Shown here piece by piece: positions 23,464 through 30,094 of a DNA stretch of 30,965 nt. The position numbers were made by a program, and so were the translations under genes. Each line of letters begins with the position of its first letter. Position 1 is the first letter of the stretch. A model generated the notes under the pieces. It worked only from the letters and a program-made list of their open reading frames with translations. It had not been told where the DNA came from and ran no database searches. Source of the stretch: Clostridia bacterium (GTDB lineage: Bacteria; Bacillota_A; Clostridia; Christensenellales; UBA1242); the NCBI GenBank assembly GCA_028701635.1, contig JAQVQJ010000004.1, positions 1 through 30,965 of the forward strand, read 5' to 3'.

Positions 23464-24344
23464 TGGCAGATCCTAAAGTTATTTATAAGGAAAAGTTAGG
23501 GAATCATTCGTGGTGTAGATGGATGGTTGCTAGAACTATGAGAAAAAATCAAAATAATTTAATTATGATTAAAGGTAAAACTGGTACTGGAAAAACTTTT
23601 ACGGCATTATCTATTTGTGAAATAATGAATAAAATAGATGGAGTGGAATTTAATATTGATCATGTTGTGTTTGGATTAAAAGAATTATTAGAATTAGTTA
23701 ATTCTGGAAAATTAAAAAGAGGGAGTAAAATAATATTTGATGAACCACAAATTAGTATTAGTGCTAGAGATTTTCAATCAAAGGCAAATAAAATTTTTAA
23801 TTCATTAGTAAGTACTTTTAGACATAAAAATTTTTCCTTATTTTTTTGTGCCCCATTTGAAGGTTTATTAGATAAAAATACAAGAAAATTATTTCATGCA
23901 ATATTTGAAACAAGGAGTTTAAATTTAGAAAATAATACTTGTAGAGTAATCCCTAGGAGTATTGAATATAGTGAATATAAAGAAAATAAAGTTTATAGAA
24001 AAAGATTAATTATTGAATTAAGAAAGAAAAATGGGGATACAGAAACTGATTTTTTAGATTATTGGGATGTTCCAAAGCCATCCCAAGAATTAATAGATTT
24101 ATATGAAAAGAAAAAAACAGATTTTACAACAAAATTAAATAAGAAATTATATGATGATTTATTAAATTTTGAAAAGGATCCAATAAGATTAACAAATTCC
24201 CAAAAAAGAACAATTGATTTAATGATTAAACATTCAGGAGATAAAGAAAAAGTTGCAGAAGAAGAAGGAGTGAATGTTACTTCAATATATACTAGGATTA
24301 AAGGAATAGAAAATAAAGGATATAATTGGGAAGATTTTAAGTGA
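23463..24344 (+). CDS. P-loop ATPase with C-terminal helix-turn-helix
   Basis: 293 aa. Walker A is GKTGTGKT (38-45) and Walker B is KIIFDEPQ (D93-E94); a polar sensor-like segment follows near 120 (LFFCAP). The C-terminal 55 residues (LTNSQKRTIDLMIKHSGD...VNVTSIYTRIKG) look like a DNA-binding helix-turn-helix. The overall layout recalls Zot-like or small AAA-type ATPases found in archaeal viruses and plasmids, where such enzymes are suspected in DNA packaging or partition. GGAGG lies eight bases before the ATG. An antisense promoter stands 60 bases beyond its 3' end. Confidence 0.85.
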   Translation: MADPKVIYKEKLGNHSWCRWMVARTMRKNQNNLIMIKGKTGTGKTFTALSICEIMNKIDGVEFNIDHVVFGLKELLELVNSGKLKRGSKIIFDEPQISISARDFQSKANKIFNSLVSTFRHKNFSLFFCAPFEGLLDKNTRKLFHAIFETRSLNLENNTCRVIPRSIEYSEYKENKVYRKRLIIELRKKNGDTETDFLDYWDVPKPSQELIDLYEKKKTDFTTKLNKKLYDDLLNFEKDPIRLTNSQKRTIDLMIKHSGDKEKVAEEEGVNVTSIYTRIKGIENKGYNWEDFK

Positions 24345-24384
24345 AATCTGGAAAAGTGGTTTTAACCTCATTATGATATGCCAT
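24337..24384 (-). other. Possible antisense transcript with 15-codon frame
   Basis: ATG at 24384 lies 26 nt downstream of a perfect minus-strand promoter word (24405-24422), exactly as at real genes. The frame encodes only 15 residues (MAYHNEVKTTFPDFT) and ends inside the ATPase 3' end. It may mark an antisense RNA rather than a peptide. Confidence 0.3.
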
Positions 24385-24404
24385 GATTACTATTGATTTG
24401 TAAA

Positions 24405-24422
24405 ATTTATAAATATAGTGAA
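24405..24422 (-). promoter_or_regulatory. Conserved promoter word, minus strand
   Basis: The reverse strand reads TTCACTATATTTATAAAT, identical at all 18 positions to 16204-16221 and 28279-28296. It overlaps the last codons and stop of the ribbon-helix-helix gene and points at the 3' end of the ATPase gene. Confidence 0.65.
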
Positions 24423-24562
24423 AGTTCTTTTTCAATCTCCTTTTCACATCTTTCAATTATAATCCTCAAAAGAAAATCTAAATCTTTTATTTTATACCTC
24501 TTTTTTATAATTTCAAGTTTCCAAATTAAATCATAACTCAATTTTATTGTTTCTTTTTTCAC
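24407..24562 (-). CDS. 51-aa ribbon-helix-helix protein (GTG start)
   Basis: Starts with GTG after a ribosome site, GAGGT, eight bases upstream. The sequence shows a beta-strand (ETIKLSYDL), helix (IWKLEIIKKRYK), turn, and second helix (DLDFLLRIIIERCEKEI), the ribbon-helix-helix pattern of CopG/Arc-type DNA-binding dimers. It follows the helicase gene and sits directly downstream of the 9-bp repeat array, which could be its operator. A TATA-like CATAAAATAC (about 24592-24601) lies between the array and the gene. Probably a copy-number or operon repressor. Confidence 0.68.
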   Translation of the reverse strand: MKKETIKLSYDLIWKLEIIKKRYKIKDLDFLLRIIIERCEKEIEKELSLYL

Positions 24563-24598
24563 TTTTTGTTAACCTCTATTTCCTGTGGAAAGTATTTT

Positions 24599-24691
24599 AT
24601 GACACGTATGACGTGAATGACACGTTTTTCACTTAGTTCCTCACATGGGAATCTGAGTGAGATTCGTGTCATTGGTGTCATTGGTGTCATT
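24599..24691. repeat. 3+3 inverted 9-bp repeats, candidate origin or operator
   Basis: Left set: ATGACACGT, ATGACGTGA, ATGACACGT in tandem (24599-24625). Right set in opposite orientation: TCGTGTCAT, TGGTGTCAT, TGGTGTCAT (24664-24690). The outer arms AATGACACG and CGTGTCATT are exact inverses. The 38-bp spacer itself has CTCAC and GTGAG arms. The right set overlaps the helicase stop codon and the left set adjoins the ribbon-helix-helix promoter. Periodic, symmetric repeats next to initiator-type genes are typical of iteron origins or cooperative operators. Confidence 0.75.
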
Positions 24692-26057
24692 TTTGGTCCA
24701 AAAACCTCAATCCATACCACACTCTGGCCAATTTTTTGTCAATTTTGCCTTCTCCAAACCAATTTATATATTCTCTTCCTTCTTCATAGCCATTATGTGT
24801 CATCCATTTAAAGATAGAATTTGTTGTCATTTTACGATATTTGTTCTTTTCTAACCAATCATTTAACTTATTTTCAAAAGAATTTTTAGTAACATAATCA
24901 CCTCCATTTCCTATGGAACAGTTCTCTTTTAAGAATTTTGAGATAGGATTTGAATGATCTTCATAACTCATCATTCTTTCTTCAATTGAGCCTTCATTTG
25001 TAAATGATCTTCTTTCAATTAGTTCTTTTAAAATCCCTAAACACTTTGTTGCAAGATTTTTATATTCTTCTTCTGGAATATCTGCAAGAATATCTTTTGC
25101 CTCTGAAAATTGATTTGGAAAATCAATTATCATCCATCTTCTATAGAATCCAATTGTTTTATCATTAGTTGCAGGAAGGTTATTAGTTGCAATCAAAATC
25201 TTTGCATAATTAACTTCATCAAATGGATCTTTATTTTTATACTCAAACCCAATCAAATCTCCTCCACTTAATTGCTTTAAAGTTGATGTCTTTCCTATTT
25301 CATTAAAATCTGTTTCTCCCATTTGGCAAACAAGTTTTTTATGTAATCTTGTTACTTCAAATCTTGAAATGAGTAAACGATCTAATTCAGTTGAACAACA
25401 ATTTGATTTTCCAATAAACTTTCTTAGTAAATCTAAAAATTTACTCTTTCCATTCATCCCTGCTCCAATAAAACAAAAGATTCTATGTATGGGATAATCT
25501 GGAACTAAACAATAAGCCAAAATCTCATATAACTTTTTTACATTCTTTTTTCCAACCCATTCTTCAAAAATTTTATCCATTATAGGTGTTTTGTCATCTC
25601 CATTTATTTCATAAGGAATAGGATTTGTTACAAAATATTCTGGAGTAACTTCAAATTTTTCTCCGGTTAAATAATCATAAATTTTATTTTTAAACTGAAT
25701 CCATGTTTTCTTAATATCTTTTGGTTTTTGTTCTCTCCCATATTGTTTCATTGCCTCAATTATTTCTGACTTTTCTTTTGCTGCAATAGTATTTGCTCTT
25801 GATGCATTCTTAACCATTACAAGGATTTCTGTGTCATCAACCACTTCCCATCTCTTCTCTTCTAAATTCCATAACCACCATATTCTAGATGTATCATAAA
25901 AGTAAGGATGTCTTTTCCATATTTGCTCTGCCAAATCCGATTTATCAAAATAACTTGAAATGACTTCTTCTAATTTTTCTTGTTCAATTTCTTGGTCTAT
26001 TTCTTTAAAGATTTCCATGTTGGAGTTCTTTGTTATTTCATAACTCATTTTCTCCAA
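24687..26057 (-). CDS. SF3 (D5-like) replicative helicase
   Basis: 456 aa. A D5 N-terminal-type domain (about 40-190, with IWWLWNLEEKRWEVVDD) precedes a superfamily 3 helicase core: Walker A GAGMNGKS (198-205), Walker B-like LVCQMGETD (E248 region), sensor motif KILIATNNLP (N292) and FYRRWMIIDFP with arginine fingers near 306-307. A winged-helix-like tail follows (about 385-456). It unwinds DNA at the replication fork. Starts at M1 or M4; overlaps the primase gene by 20 bases. In many plasmid and virus relatives the primase domain is fused; here it is a separate gene. Confidence 0.92.
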   Translation of the reverse strand: MEKMSYEITKNSNMEIFKEIDQEIEQEKLEEVISSYFDKSDLAEQIWKRHPYFYDTSRIWWLWNLEEKRWEVVDDTEILVMVKNASRANTIAAKEKSEIIEAMKQYGREQKPKDIKKTWIQFKNKIYDYLTGEKFEVTPEYFVTNPIPYEINGDDKTPIMDKIFEEWVGKKNVKKLYEILAYCLVPDYPIHRIFCFIGAGMNGKSKFLDLLRKFIGKSNCCSTELDRLLISRFEVTRLHKKLVCQMGETDFNEIGKTSTLKQLSGGDLIGFEYKNKDPFDEVNYAKILIATNNLPATNDKTIGFYRRWMIIDFPNQFSEAKDILADIPEEEYKNLATKCLGILKELIERRSFTNEGSIEERMMSYEDHSNPISKFLKENCSIGNGGDYVTKNSFENKLNDWLEKNKYRKMTTNSIFKWMTHNGYEEGREYINWFGEGKIDKKLARVWYGLRFLDQK

Positions 26058-26523
26058 CCTCTATTTTAATTTTTCCACTTTTCCAGTGTTTTGCATATTC
26101 TAAATTAATCATGTGTTTATTAGAATTAAGTTGGGTGTCTGCTCCTAATCTTTGGAGGTACTTTTCTTTTTGCTTTTCAGTTAATTCTTTTGGAAAGAAT
26201 AAATGAATATGATATCCTCTTGATCCTGTATCAAATATTTTATAATTTGTGTGATCATAGCTTTTAATCTTCTCCAAGACTTCTTTAATTGTATTTCTTT
26301 CTTCTAAATCAACTACAATCTCATTTGGAAGAATTTGTCTTTGATTAATCCACTCAATTTTATAATTTTCATCTGGGTTAAGAGGCATAATCTTTTCAGA
26401 ATATTTAAACCATCTTGTAGATTTATTTCCTTTGTCTGTTCTATTTAATCCAGAAATCTTAAAATCATATTGTTGTTTCCCAATCTCATAATACAAATAA
26501 TCAAGAAATATTTTTTTATTCAT
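26038..26523 (-). CDS. Archaeo-eukaryotic primase domain protein
   Basis: 161 aa. EIVVDLEE gives the metal-binding D72-x-E74, and GSRGYHIHLFF gives the sxH-type nucleotide-binding motif (H105/H107). A third acidic motif may lie at NLEYAKHW. This is a compact primase catalytic domain without its own zinc domain; the 37-aa zinc finger upstream could supply one. It overlaps the helicase gene by 20 bases and would prime DNA synthesis with it. Confidence 0.85.
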   Translation of the reverse strand: MNKKIFLDYLYYEIGKQQYDFKISGLNRTDKGNKSTRWFKYSEKIMPLNPDENYKIEWINQRQILPNEIVVDLEERNTIKEVLEKIKSYDHTNYKIFDTGSRGYHIHLFFPKELTEKQKEKYLQRLGADTQLNSNKHMINLEYAKHWKSGKIKIEVGENEL

Positions 26524-26629
26524 ATTTTATTTCCTCCATTTCTTCTAAGCAAATTGGGCATAATGAAATAATCACATTATCTTTTATTTCATGCTCTCTT
26601 TTACAGATAGGACATTTAACAACTCTCAT
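26516..26629 (-). CDS. 37-aa zinc-finger miniprotein
   Basis: CPIC (6-9) and CPIC (24-27) form a minimal four-cysteine zinc site. It overlaps the Sm-like gene (ATGA) upstream and the primase start downstream by eight bases. GGAGG within its 3' end serves as the primase ribosome site. It is plausibly the detached zinc module of the primase. Confidence 0.68.
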   Translation of the reverse strand: MRVVKCPICKREHEIKDNVIISLCPICLEEMEEIKYE

Positions 26630-26802
26630 TCTCCTACCTCCACAATGAACATTATTGCATCTTTAGAAATATCAACATATCTTCCTTTTTTATCTTTTAA
26701 AGAAATATCTTCGTCGTGAACTCCAAGAACTTTTCCTATATAAAAATATCCATTCTTTAATTCAACCTTAACATACTTTCCTATATACTTACTTAATTCC
26801 AT
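26626..26802 (-). CDS. 58-aa Sm-like beta-barrel protein
   Basis: VKVELKNGYFYIGKVLGVHD followed by EDISLKDKKG and a final hydrophobic strand (AIMFIVEV) matches the Sm1/Sm2-type SH3-like barrel pattern in a minimal form. First gene of the replication operon, leaderless (TATA 26 nt upstream). It could bind RNA or single-stranded DNA at the fork. The assignment rests on pattern alone. Confidence 0.65.
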   Translation of the reverse strand: MELSKYIGKYVKVELKNGYFYIGKVLGVHDEDISLKDKKGRYVDISKDAIMFIVEVGE

Positions 26803-26821
26803 GATTTCTTAAATAATAAAT

Positions 26822-26890
26822 CCTTTATATATTTTAATAATCCCTAAAAAATGACAAAGAAAACACAAAGAAAACACAAAGATATATAAA
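26822..26890. promoter_or_regulatory. Divergent promoters with 11-bp tandem repeat
   Basis: The minus-strand TATA (AATATATAAAGG, 26822-26833) drives the replication operon. The plus-strand GATATATAAA (26881-26890) drives the HNH gene at 26913. Between them ACAAAGAAAAC is repeated 2.5 times (26854-26881), abutting the plus TATA, so a bound protein could control both directions. Confidence 0.65.
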
Positions 26891-26912
26891 CTCTAGAAAG
26901 AATTAATAATTT

Positions 26913-27344
26913 ATGAAAAACAAATTTCAATGCAAAGTCTGTGGTTATGAATGGGTTTCAAGAAACCCAAGGAAATCTTCAAAAAATATTGGGTTACCTG
27001 CTACATGTGCAAATCAAAAATGTAAATCCACTTTATGGGAAAAAGGATATAATCAAGAATGTGAAATTTGTGGAAGAATATCTTTAGTTCCTATTCTTCA
27101 TCATAAAGATAAAAACCATCATAATAATGCCTCTTCAAATAGGTCTATATTATGTAGAAGTTGTCATGTAGAAATCCATGCCCCTTCAAATAAAGTTCAT
27201 AAGGGAAGGAGAAAAAAAATAAGGAATTATTATCAAGGGAAAAATTCAAAATTTGATAGTTCTAGAAAGATAGATAATTCAAAATTACAATCAAACTTTT
27301 TAATTTTAAAAAAAATAAAAGAGTTTAGAAATTATTTAAAATGA
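26913..27344 (+). CDS. HNH endonuclease with N-terminal zinc ribbon
   Basis: 143 aa. A zinc ribbon (C7-x-x-C10, C32, C37) precedes an HNH nuclease: C50-x-x-C53, LHHKDKNHHNN (H63-H64, D66), N76, C81-x-x-C84 and H89. The C-terminal 50 residues are basic and probably grip DNA. Leaderless start about 27 nt from its TATA. It overlaps the AbrB-like gene as ATGA. Possible homing-type or replication-associated nickase; not related closely by eye to the HNH protein at 21707. Confidence 0.87.
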   Translation: MKNKFQCKVCGYEWVSRNPRKSSKNIGLPATCANQKCKSTLWEKGYNQECEICGRISLVPILHHKDKNHHNNASSNRSILCRSCHVEIHAPSNKVHKGRRKKIRNYYQGKNSKFDSSRKIDNSKLQSNFLILKKIKEFRNYLK

Positions 27345-27550
27345 GAAAAAGAAAAATAATGATCTATGCAGGAATGTGGGTAATAAAACTTTTACCCACA
27401 GATGTTAAGGATTTAGACCTTGAAGAGCACGATGAGGTAGATATAGAAGATCTTATAATATTAAATAAGAAGAAGGAAAAAGGAAAAGTAATTGAATTTA
27501 ATATAATTGAAAAGGAGGTTGACAAAAAAGATGGCATCACTAAAAGATGA
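27341..27550 (+). CDS. AbrB-like protein, paralogue of 19066
   Basis: 69 aa. MRKRKIMIYAGMWVIKLLPTD then LEEHDEVDIEDLIIL follows the swapped-hairpin pattern and repeats the MRKRKI and DEVDI-DL blocks of the 19066 protein, with a longer C-terminal tail. Overlaps the HNH gene before it (ATGA) and the next gene by 20 bases. Probable transcription regulator. Confidence 0.7.
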   Translation: MRKRKIMIYAGMWVIKLLPTDVKDLDLEEHDEVDIEDLIILNKKKEKGKVIEFNIIEKEVDKKDGITKR

Positions 27551-27827
27551 GGCAAGGGCATACGAGCCAAAGCAGACTTTAAACATTGCAGACTTAGATA
27601 AAGTTGATCTTTCATTTCAAGTTGAAAATAGAACTGGAACAGATAAAGATGATAAAGAATTTTCATATAAGGCAATGGTTGTAAATGGAATTGAATATAG
27701 AATTCCAAATACAGTTCTTGAAAAGATTAAAGAAATGCTTGATTTAAAACCAGATTTAAAATTTGTAAAAGTTGAAAAATCTGGATCTGGATTGAATACT
27801 CGTTATGCTGTGAAAAAAGTTGAGTAA
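27531..27827 (+). CDS. 98-aa beta-rich protein, possible ssDNA-binding
   Basis: Start set at ATG 27531 behind a clear AAAGGAGG site; the frame continues upstream to 27507. The pattern LNIADLDKVDLSFQVENRTG...EFSYKAMVVNGIEYRIPNTV then KFVKVEKSGSGLNTRYAVKKVE is beta-strand-rich. A DNA-binding role, for example a single-strand binding protein, is suggested only by size, fold-like pattern and placement beside replication genes. Confidence 0.78.
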   Translation: MASLKDEARAYEPKQTLNIADLDKVDLSFQVENRTGTDKDDKEFSYKAMVVNGIEYRIPNTVLEKIKEMLDLKPDLKFVKVEKSGSGLNTRYAVKKVE

Positions 27828-27857
27828 ATTTAAATTTACTCAATCAAATATTTTTTA
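27822..27857 (+). terminator. 20-bp perfect palindrome and T run
   Basis: GAGTAAATTTAAATTTACTC (27822-27841) is perfectly self-complementary, includes the stop codon of the preceding gene and is followed by ATTTTTTAT. A likely terminator of the 26913 operon; CCCTC...GAGGG (about 27865-27885) forms a second weaker hairpin. Confidence 0.65.
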
Positions 27858-27909
27858 TCCTTATCCCTCAATTAAATTGGAGAGGGAATTTAAACTCAAA
27901 ATATAAGAG

Positions 27910-28095
27910 ATGATGAATAAAATAATATTAGAGGCAAAGGGGAAACTGGAAGATAAGGAACTTAGGAAATGGGTTTCACAATTAGCCACAAAGATTGAAA
28001 CTCTAAATGATAGAACAAAAAGACAAACACTCCAGATAAGAGATCTGGAAAAACAAATAAAGGAGATGAAACCATGTGCCAAGATGAAGTTTTAA
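27910..28095 (+). CDS. 61-aa coiled-coil protein
   Basis: Starts at ATG 27910 or 27913, with GAATTTAAAC about 20-22 nt upstream as a possible TATA. Long charged helix with heptad-like Leu/Ile spacing (about 15-55). It overlaps the winged-helix gene by 22 bases; probably its partner. No recognised family. Confidence 0.68.
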   Translation: MMNKIILEAKGKLEDKELRKWVSQLATKIETLNDRTKRQTLQIRDLEKQIKEMKPCAKMKF

Positions 28096-28277
28096 GATAT
28101 TTAATCAAAAGGAAGGCAACACAAAAAAGGCCTGTTGATATGCAGGAATTAATTGTTGCAATTCCAAAGAATAGAAATTCAATATCTGTTAACTGCAGGA
28201 AATTAAGAGAAAGAAAAGAAGTAAAATACATTCAAAAGAAAGAAAAATCTTATAAGAAATATCTCTATTATCTCTAA
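28074..28277 (+). CDS. Small winged-helix-type DNA-binding protein
   Basis: 67 aa. VLRYLIKRKATQKRPVDMQELIVAIPKNRNSISVNCRKLRERKEVKYI followed by basic beta-hairpin residues fits a winged helix-turn-helix (MarR/ArsR-like core), a transcription regulator. Ribosome site AGGAG lies eight to nine bases before the ATG. Translated with the coiled-coil protein. Confidence 0.75.
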   Translation: MCQDEVLRYLIKRKATQKRPVDMQELIVAIPKNRNSISVNCRKLRERKEVKYIQKKEKSYKKYLYYL

Positions 28278-28278
28278 C

Positions 28279-28296
28279 TTCACTATATTTATAAAT
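28279..28296 (+). promoter_or_regulatory. Conserved promoter for the 28317 gene
   Basis: TTCACTATATTTATAAAT, identical to 16204-16221, with the TATA centre 25 nt before ATG 28317. Confidence 0.8.
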
Positions 28297-28316
28297 AATT
28301 AATACTTAAAAAAAAC

Positions 28317-28568
28317 ATGAATACAAACAAAATTTTAGAGTTCATTGGATCAAAATGGTTTATGTTAGGATTGGGAATTGCAATGATTTTCATACTTCCA
28401 ACAACTTACAGCAATTTAATGATAGTTTACAATGCAGGAGAGATGGCAAGATTATGGTGGGTGCCAACAGTTTTTATTTTCAATCTTTTAACTGCAATTA
28501 TGGCAATCTACAAAGCCACAGGAATGTTTTTCAAAAAGAAGGATATTAAACAAGAAGATTGGGAATAA
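28317..28568 (+). CDS. 83-aa membrane protein, two helices
   Basis: Helices about 14-34 and 48-68, with a charged C-terminus (KKKDIKQEDWE). Leaderless, under the shared promoter word, so probably expressed together with 6197, 16242 and 22503. Another small membrane gene follows after one base. No recognised family. Confidence 0.8.
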   Translation: MNTNKILEFIGSKWFMLGLGIAMIFILPTTYSNLMIVYNAGEMARLWWVPTVFIFNLLTAIMAIYKATGMFFKKKDIKQEDWE

Positions 28569-28569
28569 G

Positions 28570-28749
28570 ATGAAATTTAAGAAATTATTTCATCCAGATT
28601 TTTTGGTTTTATTGCAATTCATAGGTTTCTTGATATTTTGGTTTGCCTCAAACAGTAGTTATAAATCTGTAATTTTGTACTTCTCATTTATGGTTTTCTT
28701 CTGCTATTGGTTAATTAAGATTGTTTTTTCAGAGGTTGTCAAGTCTTAG
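28570..28749 (+). CDS. 59-aa membrane protein truncated by the transposon
   Basis: Two hydrophobic stretches (about 11-27 and 32-54). The last three residues and the stop codon lie within the left terminal inverted repeat, so the natural 3' end has been replaced by insertion. Removing the element and one copy of the proposed 7-bp target repeat would let the frame continue about 30 codons from 3098 to a TAA at 3188, but this reconstruction is uncertain. Confidence 0.6.
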   Translation: MKFKKLFHPDFLVLLQFIGFLIFWFASNSSYKSVILYFSFMVFFCYWLIKIVFSEVVKS

Positions 28750-28759
28750 GGAGTTATCT
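28738..28759. repeat. Left terminal inverted repeat of transposon
   Basis: GTCAAGT, CTT, AGGGAGTTATCT. Inverse of 3070-3090, with 19 matching positions and one indel. Contains the transposase stop codon (28746-28748) on the minus strand. Confidence 0.7.
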
Positions 28760-29996
28760 CCAAATTTAGTTCTTGTGTCAAAGGTCGGGAGTTTTCAATT
28801 TCTTTCGCAATAATCGGAGTATTGTTTAAACTATTCATTAACATAGTATTCCATCTGTTTCCATTAACCCCAACTCCCACTCTGTCGGCAGGTGTCATTT
28901 TATCCTTAACCCCCTTTCTTATGTAGTTGTGAAAAACTTTAAATCCGTCTTGATATGTTTGAACTTCCGTAACTCCTTTCCTTACCTTATGAAATTCTTT
29001 TTGTTGTGTGTGGTGGCTCTCTATTGCATTATTATTAACTTCCTTTCTCTTTCCAACGATTGAAGTAAATTTAACTTTTCTTTCGTTTCCCCAATTTCTA
29101 AATGCTTTTCTACAACCATCTTGATAACCCTTAAATCCATCTGTAATAATTTGATAAGGTATAACTCCGTTTTGTTTATGGGCTTCCATAAATACTTTTT
29201 GAGCATCTGTTGATTTTCTACTTCTTCCCGAATTAATTGAAGCAAGAAGAAATTTAGTTTTGTTATCCATTACATTCCAAACATAATCATAATTTGAAGT
29301 TGGTTTTTTCTTATCCTTTCCTCTTTTAGTCATAATTAGAGTTTCGTCTGCATTCCAAACTCCTTTTATGTTTGGTTGGATTTTCTTTGAGTGTTCTTCC
29401 ATAACTTTACTAAATCTTAAAACCCAGTTTCTTATTGTTTCGTGAGATAAACTTAAATTATAAAATTGTTTGAATTGGTCTGAAATATCTCTATAAGATA
29501 ATCCTTTATAATAACAATCCATAGCCAAACAAACCAATTTCTCGTTTCCTTTTATTTTTGGAATTGGACTTAAAACAAATCTTTTCTTACATTCTTTACA
29601 TTCATATCTTTGTTTAATTCCAATTTGTGTTTTTCTTTTTCCACTCTTAACTAAATGTTCTGATTTACAAAAAGGGCATAACTCTTTTTTAGGTGTTTCA
29701 ATAGTAAAAATTTCTTTGTGTGCTTCCTCTGTTTCATATCTATTTTTTAATTTCTCAAAAAGAATAATTGCTTTGATATGTTTACAATAAAGATTTTTTC
29801 CAGAACATCTTTTTTTATAATCTTCACAATTACAAGAATAACTATCTAAGTGAGTTACTTCATATTTCTTTTCGCTGTCAAATTGAGAGGGAACTAAATA
29901 AGTATTCTCGTTTATTATTTGAGGTTGTGCATTTTGTAAAATTGCTTTTGCTCTTTCTTCTCTTGCTTTTGAAAATTGTTTTGTGTCTGTTTCCAT
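28746..29996 (-). CDS. DDE transposase with SWIM and zinc-ribbon domains
   Basis: 416 aa. An N-terminal SWIM-type zinc finger (C55-x-C57...C71-x-H73) is followed by a zinc ribbon (C107-x-x-C110, C133-x-x-C136), a helix-turn-helix region (about 155-195, GLSYRDISDQF and HETIRNWV) and a DDE catalytic core: WNADETLI (D217), IITDGFKGY (D286) and NAIESHHTQQKEF (E326). The core resembles IS6-like enzymes, but the family is not certain. The promoter (TATATAAA, 25 nt upstream) has a GGTATCTAA operator on each side, so its expression is probably limited by the divergent AbrB-like protein. CpG-rich like the R-M genes. Confidence 0.92.
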   Translation of the reverse strand: METDTKQFSKAREERAKAILQNAQPQIINENTYLVPSQFDSEKKYEVTHLDSYSCNCEDYKKRCSGKNLYCKHIKAIILFEKLKNRYETEEAHKEIFTIETPKKELCPFCKSEHLVKSGKRKTQIGIKQRYECKECKKRFVLSPIPKIKGNEKLVCLAMDCYYKGLSYRDISDQFKQFYNLSLSHETIRNWVLRFSKVMEEHSKKIQPNIKGVWNADETLIMTKRGKDKKKPTSNYDYVWNVMDNKTKFLLASINSGRSRKSTDAQKVFMEAHKQNGVIPYQIITDGFKGYQDGCRKAFRNWGNERKVKFTSIVGKRKEVNNNAIESHHTQQKEFHKVRKGVTEVQTYQDGFKVFHNYIRKGVKDKMTPADRVGVGVNGNRWNTMLMNSLNNTPIIAKEIENSRPLTQELNLEITP

Positions 29997-30006
29997 AATA
30001 TATTTA

Positions 30007-30087
30007 GGTATCTAACCTTTATATATGTTTCGGTATCTAAAAGTATATTTTATAGAATAGAAATGTTTATAAATAATAGGTATCTAA
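30007..30087. promoter_or_regulatory. Divergent promoter with three GGTATCTAA operators
   Basis: GGTATCTAA occurs at 30007-30015, 30032-30040 and 30079-30087, all on the plus strand. The first two bracket the minus-strand TATA of the transposase; the third lies between the plus-strand TATA (TTTATAAAT, 30066-30074) and the start codon of the AbrB-like gene. These are classic positions for blocking archaeal transcription initiation. Confidence 0.75.
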
Positions 30088-30094
30088 AATAAGT

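Noticed and set aside
26854..26881. CRISPR-like repeat
   Set aside because: The 11-bp units are directly adjacent with no spacers, and no repeat-spacer array was seen anywhere in the window.
27364..27708. Minus-strand 114-codon frame opposite the AbrB-like and 27531 genes
   Set aside because: Opposite two overlapping genes with good start signals; its residues (Phe/Leu/Ser runs) are typical of the antisense of A-rich coding DNA.
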